From positions 1 through 15,120 of the forward strand of contig JAGPGI010000019.1 in the NCBI GenBank assembly GCA_018056045.1: 15,120 nt of DNA, given 5' to 3'. Below the pieces are notes generated by a model. That model was not told the DNA's origin. It worked only from the letters and a program-made list of their open reading frames with translations, and searched no databases. The number at the start of each line of letters is the position of its first letter. Position 1 is the first letter of the stretch. This document shows, one piece after another, positions 6,978 to 13,813 of the stretch. The stretch comes from Paracoccus sp. (in: a-proteobacteria) (lineage in GTDB: Bacteria > Pseudomonadota > Alphaproteobacteria > Rhodobacterales > Rhodobacteraceae). A program made the position numbers and the translations under genes.

Positions 6978-7360
6978 GCGGCGCGAGGCAGAACCTGCGC
7001 CAGATCATCAGTTTCATTCTGGTCGGGGCCACGTCGACGGGGATGTATTTCCTGCTGCTCTGGGCGCTTCGGGGCAGCATATCCAGCACCATGCTGCTGA
7101 CCGCCTGCTGCTACGGGATCAGCATGGTGTATAACTACATCCTGCAAAGCTGGGTGACGTTCCGCTCGGGGCCGCCGACGCGGCGCAGCATGTCGCGCTT
7201 TGTGGTCATGCATCTTGGTGCCATGGCGCTGAACTCGCTGCTGATGGCGGGGCTGGTCGACGGGCTGCTGCTGCCGCTTTACCTGACCCAGGTGGTGGTC
7301 ACGCTTTTCATCTCGGCGATGATCTTCGTGGTGTCGAAATACTGGGTCTATCAGGCCTAG
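6974..7360 (+). CDS. GtrA-like family membrane protein (putative flippase of lipid-linked sugar)
   Basis: A 128-residue protein with four membrane spans and little else, matching the GtrA family (PF04138) in length and layout. Recognisable positions are ISFILVGATSTGMYFLLLW at 11-30, the YNYILQSWVTF motif at 53-63 and the terminal FVVSKYWVY at 118-126. GtrA proteins are thought to flip undecaprenyl-phosphate sugars across the cytoplasmic membrane. The start is the GTG at 6974, overlapping the GT-C stop (GTGA); the sequence from there fits the family start. It closes the cluster: its stop lies in a hairpin at 7350-7379. Confidence 0.9.
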   Translation: MSGARQNLRQIISFILVGATSTGMYFLLLWALRGSISSTMLLTACCYGISMVYNYILQSWVTFRSGPPTRRSMSRFVVMHLGAMALNSLLMAGLVDGLLLPLYLTQVVVTLFISAMIFVVSKYWVYQA

Positions 7361-7379
7361 CCCGTGGCTGGGGCCTGAT
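7350..7379 (+). terminator. Hairpin at the end of the GtrA-like gene
   Basis: ATCAGGCC (7350-7357) and GGCCTGAT (7372-7379) form an 8-bp stem, and inside it AGCC (7359-7362) and GGCT (7366-7369) form a second stem with a CGT loop. The TAG stop at 7358-7360 lies within it. No T-run follows, so it may attenuate transcription or protect the 3' end rather than fully stop transcription before the next gene. Confidence 0.5.
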
Positions 7380-7454
7380 GGCGGGCGATGTGGATGGTGC
7401 TTGTGGCCCCGATCTGATAGCAAGCGACCGGGACATGGTCTGTCGGGAAGGGTA

Positions 7455-8309
7455 ATGAAGGAACAGGATATTCCAATTCTTGGCGTCTGCCGGTTTTCCA
7501 TGCTGGGGCGTGGCGACTGGAAGGCCTACAGGAACAAGACCGACGATCAGCTTGAAGAAGTCTACAAGCAGAAGGCAGAAGAGCTCTTCACGGCCGAGCG
7601 CATGACCGCGCGGCTTGCCACATTCGAGCACCTGACCCTGAAATCCCTGCAAAACCAAAGTGACCCGGGCTTCCGGCTCCTGGTGGTTTCGTCGGACAGG
7701 ATGCCGGCGGAATACCGGCAGAAACTGACGGAAATCTGTGCCGGCACAGCGCAGGTCATCCTGAAGTTCGTCCCCCCGCAGCATGTGGCGGATGTCATCC
7801 GCGCGGTGATCGCGGAATATGAGCTGAATTTCCCCGATGTCATCCAGTTCCGGCTCGATGACGACGATTGCGTGTCCAAGGACTATATCCGCCGGTTGCG
7901 CCGCCATGCCTCATGCATGTGGCGCAATGCCCATTTCGCGGTCAGCTTTCCCTCGCTTTACTACTGCGTCACGGATGGGCCGACCGAGGGCATATATAAC
8001 TGGTACAGCCCCTTTTTCAGCGCCGGCACCGCGATCCGGCACAGCAGCAGGACGGTGTTCGATTACGGCCATTACAAGATCCCGCAGCATCTGGTCGCGG
8101 TGACCGATCCGCATTTCCCCTGCATCGTGACGCATCGCGGCGACAATGACACGCCAAGGCATGCCGCAGAGACGCTGCGCAAGCGCGGCATGGCGCGGGC
8201 GCCGGCCAATGACGTCAGGCGCGCGCTGGAGCGCCATTTCGGCTATCTGGAAAAAGAGGGGCTCGAGCTTTCGACCCTGGCCAGGTTCGCGGTGACCGAT
8301 CAGGCCTGA
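7455..8309 (+). CDS. Putative rhamnosyltransferase family glycosyltransferase (PF11316-like)
   Basis: A 284-residue cytoplasmic GT-A-type protein. The start GVCRFS (10-15), the segment ATFEHLTLKSLQNQSDPGFRLLVVSS (55-80) and the metal-site run RLDDDD (133-138) match the putative rhamnosyltransferase family often seen in Rhodobacteraceae surface-glycan loci. Rhamnose as donor is only the family label. I chose the ATG at 7455 with GGAAGGG just ahead of it; an in-frame ATG at 7401 would add 18 residues that look non-coding and lacks a binding site. It follows the GtrA-like gene by 94 bp across a hairpin, so it may be read through from the cluster or have its own promoter. It ends in an 18-bp palindrome and meets the oppositely directed GT61 gene. 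Confidence 0.85.
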   Translation: MKEQDIPILGVCRFSMLGRGDWKAYRNKTDDQLEEVYKQKAEELFTAERMTARLATFEHLTLKSLQNQSDPGFRLLVVSSDRMPAEYRQKLTEICAGTAQVILKFVPPQHVADVIRAVIAEYELNFPDVIQFRLDDDDCVSKDYIRRLRRHASCMWRNAHFAVSFPSLYYCVTDGPTEGIYNWYSPFFSAGTAIRHSSRTVFDYGHYKIPQHLVAVTDPHFPCIVTHRGDNDTPRHAAETLRKRGMARAPANDVRRALERHFGYLEKEGLELSTLARFAVTDQA

Positions 8310-8313
8310 TCGG
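8296..8313. terminator. Perfect 18-bp palindrome between converging genes
   Basis: CCGATCAGGCCTGATCGG is self-complementary and contains the TGA stop of the rhamnosyltransferase-like gene (8307-8309). The GT61 stop lies 60 bp further on, in the opposite direction, so this site could serve as a bidirectional terminator. A second palindrome, CAGGCCTG, occurs at 8350-8357. There is no T-run. Confidence 0.5.
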
Positions 8314-8372
8314 GGGTTGGCCGGGCGGCTTAGCCCCCTGCCCCGCATGCAGGCCTGACGGGTCCGCGCAAC

Positions 8373-9443
8373 TTACGCGACCGGGCGCCGGACCAGCGGC
8401 TCCTGGGTCCGGGTCGCGGCCCGCTCGACGCTCTCGGCCATTTCCTCCGCATCGGCATTGCGCCACTCCCGCGCATCGGCAATGAAGCCAAGGCCGGCCA
8501 GCGTCTGCCCCAGACCGTCAAAGTCGAGCTCGCCCCAGCTCACATGATTGGCCAGCTTCTGGCGGTCCGGCATCCAGTCCGCGGCAAGGTGATTGATGAT
8601 CTCGGGCGGCCGGCCGGTGAAGCCGTGAAGATGCTCGGCGATATGATGATAGGCGGGGTTGCTGCGGCGGATGATGATGCCGGCATGCTGATCCGGGTTC
8701 GCGACATAGGCCAGCACATGAAAGGCCGAGCCATCAAGCCCGAGAATGTTCCGGGCGCCCTTGAAGATCGAGAACTGCTCGCGCAGCGAAAGACGTTCGG
8801 GATAGACGGCGGTATAGCCTTCCGCCTCCAGCAGGCGCTCCAGCCGCTGCTCGTTGATGATCCCGCCCTTGCCGCCAAATCGGGTGCGGGAAATATAGAC
8901 ATTGTCGATGTCTGCGGGCGCGATATCGGCCAGGGCATTGCGGATGAAGTCGCGAAACTGCGCCGTGCCGGCGGATATCTTGCCCAGGCCGAACCCCTGC
9001 CCGGGTACCACGAGCTCCTCGACCCGGGTCGGTTCGCGGATGATCCGGACCTCGGCCTGGGGCAGAACCAGGTCGATGAGTTCTTTCTGATAGGTGGCGA
9101 AATCCCGAAGCCGGCCATGTCGCGGCGTGAAGATCACGCTCTCGGCCCCGGCCTGGCTGACCGCCCAGAGCCGCGAGATCGTTTCGACCAGAAAATGGCC
9201 GAAATGGCCGAAATAGACCCCGCCCCACATGTGGCGGCCGTCGAGATGGGCGCTCACCTCGGGCGCCCCGGTCAGGGCGCCGGTCAGGCGGATGCCGCCG
9301 CGCCATGTCGCGGCCTCTGCGATGTCGCCATCGGCCCAGACCCCGGGGGTCTCGGCATGGGTCTCGGCCGGGCAGATCACGGCGTTTTTCACCACCCGCA
9401 GCTCACTCGACCATCCGCCATCTGGGAGGGGTTCGGAGATCAT
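8373..9443 (-). CDS. Glycosyltransferase family 61 protein (DUF563 type)
   Basis: A 356-residue protein matching the GT61 family (PF04577). Visible landmarks are YFGHFGHFLVETISRLWAV at 77-95, with the His-rich HxxHFLxE signature, NVYISRTRFGG at 181-191, and the C-terminal donor-side segment EGYTAVYPERLSLREQFSIF, followed by GLDGSAFH at 235-242. In bacteria these enzymes are found in capsule and lipopolysaccharide loci, and some act as capsule transferases. It lies downstream of the methyltransferase on the same strand, separated by 157 bp of GC-rich, hairpin-prone DNA, so co-transcription is uncertain. No strong Shine-Dalgarno precedes the ATG at 9443. No signal peptide is visible, so it probably acts in the cytoplasm. 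Sugar and acceptor are unknown. Confidence 0.9.
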   Translation of the reverse strand: MISEPLPDGGWSSELRVVKNAVICPAETHAETPGVWADGDIAEAATWRGGIRLTGALTGAPEVSAHLDGRHMWGGVYFGHFGHFLVETISRLWAVSQAGAESVIFTPRHGRLRDFATYQKELIDLVLPQAEVRIIREPTRVEELVVPGQGFGLGKISAGTAQFRDFIRNALADIAPADIDNVYISRTRFGGKGGIINEQRLERLLEAEGYTAVYPERLSLREQFSIFKGARNILGLDGSAFHVLAYVANPDQHAGIIIRRSNPAYHHIAEHLHGFTGRPPEIINHLAADWMPDRQKLANHVSWGELDFDGLGQTLAGLGFIADAREWRNADAEEMAESVERAATRTQEPLVRRPVA

Positions 9444-9600
9444 CAGATATGTTCCATGTTATGCCGGAAAGCTCCGGAATGGCCCGGAAAATGGACCGCC
9501 CTGCTGTAGCAGCGGCAGGGTTGTGCCGCAACCTGCGGGTGGTCGCGGCAGGGTGCTGCCCGGCGCCGGCAGCGGCTCCGGGGGGCTTGCATGTCCCGGC
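9444..9600. other. Hairpin-rich intergenic spacer
   Basis: 157 bp between the methyltransferase stop and the GT61 start, both on the minus strand. It contains CCCTGC...GCAGGG (an imperfect stem around GCTGTAGCAGC) and several overlapping GCCGG/CCGGC repeats. It could hold a terminator for the methyltransferase gene or a promoter for GT61; I see no clear -35/-10 pair. Confidence 0.35.
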
Positions 9601-11265
9601 TCAGCCCGGTTCCGCCGTGGTGCCGTCCTGCGGTTCCGCGCTGGCCAGAACCCGCTCTGCCAGAGGGTCGCCGGGGACCAGCACGATCAGCTGGCGGCTG
9701 GCGCGGGCGGCGGCCTGCTGGGCGCCTGCGCCTTCGCACAGCGCGATCAGGTTGCGCAGCTGCGCCGGTCGGCCGCCAAGAGGAAACAGGTTGATCGACT
9801 GCTCGTAAAGCGCGATCGCCTCGGCCATGCGCCCTGCCTCCTGCTCGAGCCGGGCCAGCGCCACCACCACCGCCCGTCCGCGCGGGTCGCGGGCATGGGC
9901 CTTGCGCAGCAGCAGCTCGGCCTCGCCGGCCTGTCCCAGCATCCGCATCGCCCGTGTCTTCGTGGTCACGAAATGCGGATGATCGGGCAGATGTTCCAGC
10001 GCCTCGTCGGACAGGCGCAGGACCTCGGGCCAGTTCCCGGCGCGCTGCATGCGCAGCGTGGCCAGCTGGTAATAGCGCCGGTCCGTGCAGCCCGATGCCG
10101 CCAGGCGCTCGACCAGCCCGAAGGCCGCCTCGACCCCCGAGAACCGCTGCAGGATGCCCGCATATTGCAGCAGGCCGGTGCCGCTGGCAGCCGGGTCCTG
10201 CAGCACCTCGCCCATGGTCGCCAGCGCCGCCGCCGCGCGCGGCTCATGCGGGTCAAAGTCGAAGTTCGACGGATAGTTGTTGTCGCCGATCTCAAGCACC
10301 GCGCCATCGGCATGAACCGACAGCGACAGGATGCGCCGGGCGTAGTCCTGAATGGGCGCATCCGGGTGATTGGCCCGGATCTCGCGGTGATCGATCTGGG
10401 CAAAGATCTCGCGCAGGAGCCCGGCGGCGACGGGGCCCTGCAGCAGGATCACGCCCTCGGGGCCAAGCGCGTCGATCAGGGCGGTCAGGGCGGCGGCGTC
10501 GCCCGCCTGCTCTGCCGCAGCGACAAGGATGCCGGCATTCGCGCCCTCATGGGCAGCAAGCTCCGGGGCCAGCTCAAGCGCCGGATCGGCCCGCCGGACC
10601 GCGCGGCCCGCATCCAGCATCGAGCGGATGCGGCGGTCGCGGGCTGCAGGCAGCGGGTCCGCCTCCGCGCCGCGCTTGTGCAGGACGATGATGTTGTGAA
10701 ACCGCTCGATGGCGGCGATATCGCCCGCCCTGCCCGAGGCCAGATCGACAAGGCGGTCGGCGAAATACCCGACCGAATTCGGCGATTTCAGCGCCAGCGA
10801 GCCGCCATAGCGCGGCATGAAGGCGGTCTGCACGTCCTCGATGAGATAGATCCCGCCCGGTGCGAGCCCGTCAAACAGCAGCCCGAAGGTCTCGATCACA
10901 TGCTCGTTGAGGTGGCTGCCATCGTCCAGAATGATGTCGAAGGGTCCGCGTTCGGCCACCGCCCCGGCCAGGAACGGGGCATCCACCTGACTGCCCTGCA
11001 GGATCCGGACCCGCGGCCCCAGCTCGACCGTCTTGCGCTGGATGTCGATGGCGGTGATCTGCGCCTGCGGAAAGAAATCCCGCCAGGTCGCCAGCGATTC
11101 ACCGCCGCGATCCTCGAAGCCATAGCCGCCGACGCCGATTTCGAGCATCCGCAGCGGCTGCATGCGCCAGCCTTCCAGAAGCGAGAAATAGTTTGGGGTG
11201 TAATCGTGATAGCCGAACTTGTCCGTGCCGTGGAGGATCGCAAGTCGTGACAGCGGGTCGATCAT
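9601..11265 (-). CDS. SAM-dependent methyltransferase (MycE/macrocin type) with TPR-like C-terminus
   Basis: A 554-residue fusion. Residues 1-210 look like a class I methyltransferase of the macrocin/mycinamicin sugar O-methyltransferase type: HGTDKFGYHDYTPNYF near the start, motif I LEIGVGGYG (41-49), the acidic TAIDI (71-75), FDIILDDGSH (109-118) with candidate metal-binding Asp residues, and GGIYLIEDVQT (137-147). The middle, 210-345, is less conserved. From about 350 to 530 there are helix pairs resembling TPR repeats, for example GNWPEVLRLSDEALEHLPDHP and GRMAEAIALYEQSINLFP. The family methylates sugar hydroxyls, so it could cap or modify glycan made by its neighbours. The ATG at 11265 has AAGG about six bases ahead. 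The TPR-like tail roughly doubles the usual length and may dock other enzymes. Donor and family are fairly sure, substrate unknown. Confidence 0.83.
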   Translation of the reverse strand: MIDPLSRLAILHGTDKFGYHDYTPNYFSLLEGWRMQPLRMLEIGVGGYGFEDRGGESLATWRDFFPQAQITAIDIQRKTVELGPRVRILQGSQVDAPFLAGAVAERGPFDIILDDGSHLNEHVIETFGLLFDGLAPGGIYLIEDVQTAFMPRYGGSLALKSPNSVGYFADRLVDLASGRAGDIAAIERFHNIIVLHKRGAEADPLPAARDRRIRSMLDAGRAVRRADPALELAPELAAHEGANAGILVAAAEQAGDAAALTALIDALGPEGVILLQGPVAAGLLREIFAQIDHREIRANHPDAPIQDYARRILSLSVHADGAVLEIGDNNYPSNFDFDPHEPRAAAALATMGEVLQDPAASGTGLLQYAGILQRFSGVEAAFGLVERLAASGCTDRRYYQLATLRMQRAGNWPEVLRLSDEALEHLPDHPHFVTTKTRAMRMLGQAGEAELLLRKAHARDPRGRAVVVALARLEQEAGRMAEAIALYEQSINLFPLGGRPAQLRNLIALCEGAGAQQAAARASRQLIVLVPGDPLAERVLASAEPQDGTTAEPG

Positions 11266-11340
11266 AATATGCCTTGTTTCCGATAGGCGGCCATCTTGCC
11301 GAGGCGGGACGCGATTGCAACAGCGCCGACGGGCGTGAGG

Positions 11341-11355
11341 TCCGGCAGGGCCGGA
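11341..11355 (-). terminator. Hairpin directly after the partition genes
   Basis: TCCGGC (11341-11346) and GCCGGA (11350-11355) form a 6-bp stem with a 3-base loop immediately past the stop of the small partition gene at 11356. It may end the rep-par transcript before the methyltransferase gene. No T-run follows. Confidence 0.4.
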
Positions 11356-11652
11356 TCAGGCATCGGGATCAGACATCGAGGGGGGCTGATAGGCGGCCCA
11401 CATCTGTTCGATCAGCTGGCCTTGCGTGATCCCCAGCCGCTCGGCCTCGGCCGCGATGGCGGCGCCGGTCGCGGGAAAGACCTTGGGGTGAAGCTGATAG
11501 GTGCGCGGGCTGGGCTTGCGGCCCGGCTTCCTGCGCGGGCTGCGGTCCACGAAACCCAGCGCCTCGCCGACCTCGTCGACACGGCGAACCTCCTCGGGAG
11601 AGGTGTCCTTGGGCCGGGCCTTCAGCCCGGCAAGCCTATTTGAGCCGCTCAT
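11356..11652 (-). CDS. Small plasmid partition partner of ParA (probable centromere-binding protein)
   Basis: A 98-residue basic protein whose gene overlaps the 3' end of parA by 17 bp and is therefore almost certainly co-translated. The first half is rich in Lys and Arg (RSPRRKPGRKPSPRTYQL, about 37-54), suitable for DNA contact. The second half, VFPATGAAIAAEAERLGITQGQLIEQMWAAY, resembles a ribbon-helix-helix or short helical domain. Type Ib ParA ATPases regularly pair with such small, poorly conserved DNA-binding proteins in place of a full ParB. The role is inferred from position, size and charge; I do not recognise the exact family. Confidence 0.7.
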   Translation of the reverse strand: MSGSNRLAGLKARPKDTSPEEVRRVDEVGEALGFVDRSPRRKPGRKPSPRTYQLHPKVFPATGAAIAAEAERLGITQGQLIEQMWAAYQPPSMSDPDA

Positions 11653-12304
11653 AGACAGCCTCCGCGAAAGCCCGGGCGTTTTTCAGGGCGGTATCGACCT
11701 TGCCGCCGGTGGTCATCGAATTGTCCTGCATCATCCGGGTCAGATCGCCGCCATAGGCGAAGAGCTCGGAAAATGCCGCGCGCGAAACCAGCGAGGGTTC
11801 GATCACGTCAATCCCTGCCCCGCGCAGCTGTTCCTCGAGCTCTTTCTGGACGCGACTTTTCACCGCGGCGCTGGTCTTGGTCAGCACCACGGCATGACGG
11901 ATCGCGCGCCCCAGGGCCTCCTCCTCTTCGCGGATCAGGGCCAGCGCCTCGGACCCGATCTCGGCGTCAAGCGCGGTCGGCTGCATGGGCACGATGACCA
12001 GATCGGCCTGCGAGATGGCCCGGCTGACCAGCTGCGAGGCCACGCCCTCGAGGTCCACGATGACGATGCGCCCGTCGCCATCCGCCTCGCGGATCGCCGG
12101 CACGATCTCGGAGCGGCCGATATCATTGCGAAGCGTGACCCGATCCGGGGTGCCGTGACCGGCCCAGCGGGTCAGGGATTTGTTCGGGTCGCAGTCCAGA
12201 ACCGTGACCCCTGCCCCCATCCGGGCGAATTCCGAAGCCAGAAGAACGGCGCAGGTCGACTTCCCGACGCCCCCCTTGGGGCTGGCCATGACGATGACAG
12301 GCAT
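11636..12304 (-). CDS. parA: ParA-type partition ATPase
   Basis: A 222-residue ParA/MinD-family ATPase that would move plasmid copies to opposite cell halves over the nucleoid. The deviant Walker A KGGVGKST is at 10-17 with its signature lysine, the A' motif VLDCDPNKS is at 35-43 and Walker B IVIVDLEG is near 80-87. It has no N-terminal helix-turn-helix, so it is the short type Ib form, which leaves autoregulation to its partner. An AGGA lies about six bases before the ATG at 12304. It follows repA by 163 bp; that gap is full of ACCGG repeats that probably act as centromere or operator. Its stop overlaps the start of the small partner gene. Confidence 0.95.
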   Translation of the reverse strand: MPVIVMASPKGGVGKSTCAVLLASEFARMGAGVTVLDCDPNKSLTRWAGHGTPDRVTLRNDIGRSEIVPAIREADGDGRIVIVDLEGVASQLVSRAISQADLVIVPMQPTALDAEIGSEALALIREEEEALGRAIRHAVVLTKTSAAVKSRVQKELEEQLRGAGIDVIEPSLVSRAAFSELFAYGGDLTRMMQDNSMTTGGKVDTALKNARAFAEAVYERLK

Positions 12305-12324
12305 GAATTCCTCGATCTGAAACT

Positions 12325-12463
12325 TACCGGAAACATATCCATAACCGGAATTGTTTCCAATACCGGAAATGAACCTGAAAACGCCTAAACCCCCGGGAAA
12401 TCCTTGAATCTACCGGCTCAAATCATATATTCGGTGCAATACCGGTTATGGATATATTACCGG
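12325..12463. repeat. ACCGG repeat cluster between repA and parA, probable partition site/operator
   Basis: TACCGG occurs at 12325, 12361, 12411, 12440 and 12458, and AACCGG at 12343, all within 140 bp of AT-rich sequence. A perfect 14-bp inverted repeat, ATATCCATAACCGG (12335-12348) and CCGGTTATGGATAT (12442-12455), spans the region. It lies directly upstream of parA, where centromeres of type Ib par loci usually sit, and would also contain the parA promoter. Binding by the small partner protein is inferred. The ACC core is also shared with the repA iterons (TTACC), so RepA binding is possible. Confidence 0.65.
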
Positions 12464-12467
12464 TTAT

Positions 12468-13502
12468 TTATGGGTTGCCGCGTTTTTCGAACCATTTGCG
12501 GCAGAACCCGACAAAGGCGGAATCGGCGTCCCGCGGCGGCTCGACGACCCAGTCGCGCCATTCGCGCTCCAGGTAATGGACATCCCATCCGGGCGCGACC
12601 CGGCGGGCATGGTCATAGGTTTCCGGCTTCAGGGGCGGCACGAAACCCTCGAGGGGCAGGGCAGGGGACATGGTGCCGCGATTGGTAAAGACCACCATGT
12701 CCGTCCCCTCCTCGAAGGCGACGTGATAGTCGGGCAGATAGTCATGCTGCACGAGCAGCCGGATCATCTGCCGGAAACGTTTTTCGGGGCTTTGCGAGCC
12801 GGTCTTGAGCAGCAGCTTGCCCAAGGAGATCCGCCACAGCTTCTGCTGGCCGCAATGCTTGCGGGCCAGTTCATAGACGCGGCGCTCGATCGGCTTGCGC
12901 AGGCGGAAATAATCGCGGTGAAGGGTCAGCACCTCTTCGTTGCGAATGGCATTGAAGACCCAGTCCGAGAGCTTGACCTCGCACCACAGCAGGCGCCCGT
13001 CCATGCCATGCTTGCGCCTGATCGACGAGGCATCGATCAGGCCGAAGCCGTCGATCTGCTCTTCGTCGCCGCTGATGATATTGGTCCTGATCCTTGTGCC
13101 TTCCAGCCGGTCCAGCGCATCCATCAGCGACATGTATTCCCGCCCGCTGGTGCCGCGATTGGTAAAGATCAGCAGCTCATGCGAATTGATGCGGACCCGC
13201 GGCGAGACAACTTCGCCGCGCTTGAGCTTGGCCATGATCTGGCTGATGCAATAGATCAGGATGTCCTTGTCATAGATCGTGGCCAGCCCCTTGATGCTGG
13301 GGGTGATCTCCAGCCAGTGGTCGCCGTTGCGATAGCGCTTGACCGTGGTCTCGGGCTTCTTCGACAGCGAATAGAACGGATGCTCCATATGCTGCATCAC
13401 GTCCTTCAGCACCGCATCCGCCACGTCGCAGATGAACAGGTCGTGCTGGGGGTGGCGATCGGGCAGAAGCGCCGGAAGCGGGTTCGTGTTTTCAGTTACC
13501 AT
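12468..13502 (-). CDS. repA: Replication initiator protein RepA (RPA family)
   Basis: A 344-residue plasmid replication initiator of the RPA family (PF10134), common in Rhodobacterales plasmids with a so-called DnaA-like replicator. The recognisable N-terminus is LLPDRHPQHDLFICDVADAV, then MEHPFYSLSKKPE (38-50), and the body has the typical ITPSIKGLATIYDKDILIY and REYMSLMDALDRLEGTRI stretches followed by a winged-helix-like region. It should bind the upstream iterons and recruit host replication proteins. The ATG at 13502 is the only plausible start; the first codons (MVTENT) are encoded by the nearest iteron, and no Shine-Dalgarno is visible, so translation may be weak and RepA binding would cover its own start. 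parA follows in the same direction. Confidence 0.96.
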   Translation of the reverse strand: MVTENTNPLPALLPDRHPQHDLFICDVADAVLKDVMQHMEHPFYSLSKKPETTVKRYRNGDHWLEITPSIKGLATIYDKDILIYCISQIMAKLKRGEVVSPRVRINSHELLIFTNRGTSGREYMSLMDALDRLEGTRIRTNIISGDEEQIDGFGLIDASSIRRKHGMDGRLLWCEVKLSDWVFNAIRNEEVLTLHRDYFRLRKPIERRVYELARKHCGQQKLWRISLGKLLLKTGSQSPEKRFRQMIRLLVQHDYLPDYHVAFEEGTDMVVFTNRGTMSPALPLEGFVPPLKPETYDHARRVAPGWDVHYLEREWRDWVVEPPRDADSAFVGFCRKWFEKRGNP

Positions 13503-13600
13503 GGCGCCACATTCGTGTTTTCAGTTACCGCTGTCAAGATTCGTGTTTTCAGTTACCGGAATCAGGATTTCAGTTACCGAGATTCGTGTTTTCAGTTACC
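13483..13600. repeat. Five repA iterons of the plasmid origin
   Basis: Direct repeats of TTCGTGTTTTCAGTTACC lie at 13483-13500, 13512-13529, 13540-13557 and 13583-13600, with a degenerate copy at 13561-13578 (14 of 18 bases). The start-to-start distances are 29, 28, 21 and 22 bp, close to whole or half turns of the helix. The first copy overlaps the repA start codon. This is the expected binding site of RepA for initiation, copy control and probably autorepression. Confidence 0.9.
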
Positions 13601-13620
13601 GGCGCTCAAGGCAATGCCTT

Positions 13621-13647
13621 GTTTTAACAATATAAAAACGCTGTCAA
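13621..13647 (-). promoter_or_regulatory. Weak promoter candidate for repA
   Basis: Minus-strand TTGACA (13642-13647) is followed after 15 bases by TAAAAC (13621-13626). The -35 box is perfect but the spacing is short and the -10 poor. A transcript from here would run through all iterons before repA, letting RepA or bound DnaA adjust expression. Confidence 0.35.
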
Positions 13648-13690
13648 AAAGGGCGTAACACATATCTAACACATATTAACACAGCCAGCC

Positions 13691-13699
13691 TGTGGATAA
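13691..13699 (-). promoter_or_regulatory. DnaA box
   Basis: TGTGGATAA is the exact complement of the consensus TTATCCACA. It sits just beyond the AT-rich repeats of the origin, on the side opposite the iterons, which is a common place for DnaA loading in iteron plasmids. Confidence 0.8.
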
Positions 13700-13758
13700 G
13701 TCGGGCGCCCGCACATCAAACCGCCCCGAAAGGACCCGATCGCCATATGGTCCAGCAA

Positions 13759-13797
13759 GGCCAGATGGCTGAGAGAAAAGCCGCCATCAGCCAGGCC
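13759..13797 (-). terminator. Hairpin downstream of the GT4 gene
   Basis: TGGCTGA (13766-13772) and TCAGCCA (13787-13793) pair around a 14-base loop, and flanking GGCC copies (13759-13762, 13794-13797) can extend the stem with a bulge. It begins about 17 bases past the GT4 stop on the minus strand, which would shield the origin from incoming transcription. On that strand the loop contains TTTT but no T-run follows the stem. Confidence 0.45.
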
Positions 13798-13813
13798 GGT
13801 CCCAGCGAGCGGC

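Larger units (their letters stand above)
13503..13813. other. Replication origin region (oriV)
   Basis: The 311-bp gap between repA and the GT4 gene holds, in order, four of the five iterons, an AT-rich stretch (13618-13680) with TAACACATAT at 13656-13665 and 13667-13676 and a third TAACACA at 13677, and a perfect DnaA box TGTGGATAA at 13691-13699. Together these are the normal parts of an iteron-type theta origin with a melting region. The rest (13700-13813) contains only a hairpin toward the GT4 gene. I see no gene here. Confidence 0.85.

Noticed and set aside
9229..11250. 673-residue open frame on the plus strand opposite the methyltransferase
   Set aside because: No family features, basic and repetitive composition, and the opposite strand carries a clear SAM-binding domain.
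13483..13600. Regular repeats suggesting a CRISPR array
   Set aside because: Units are 18 bp with 3-11 bp between them; they adjoin repA and a DnaA box and are plasmid iterons.
12576..13658. 360-residue plus-strand frame opposite repA that runs into the iterons
   Set aside because: Its C-terminus is just the iterons translated (repeated FSY...), and repA is unmistakable on the other strand.
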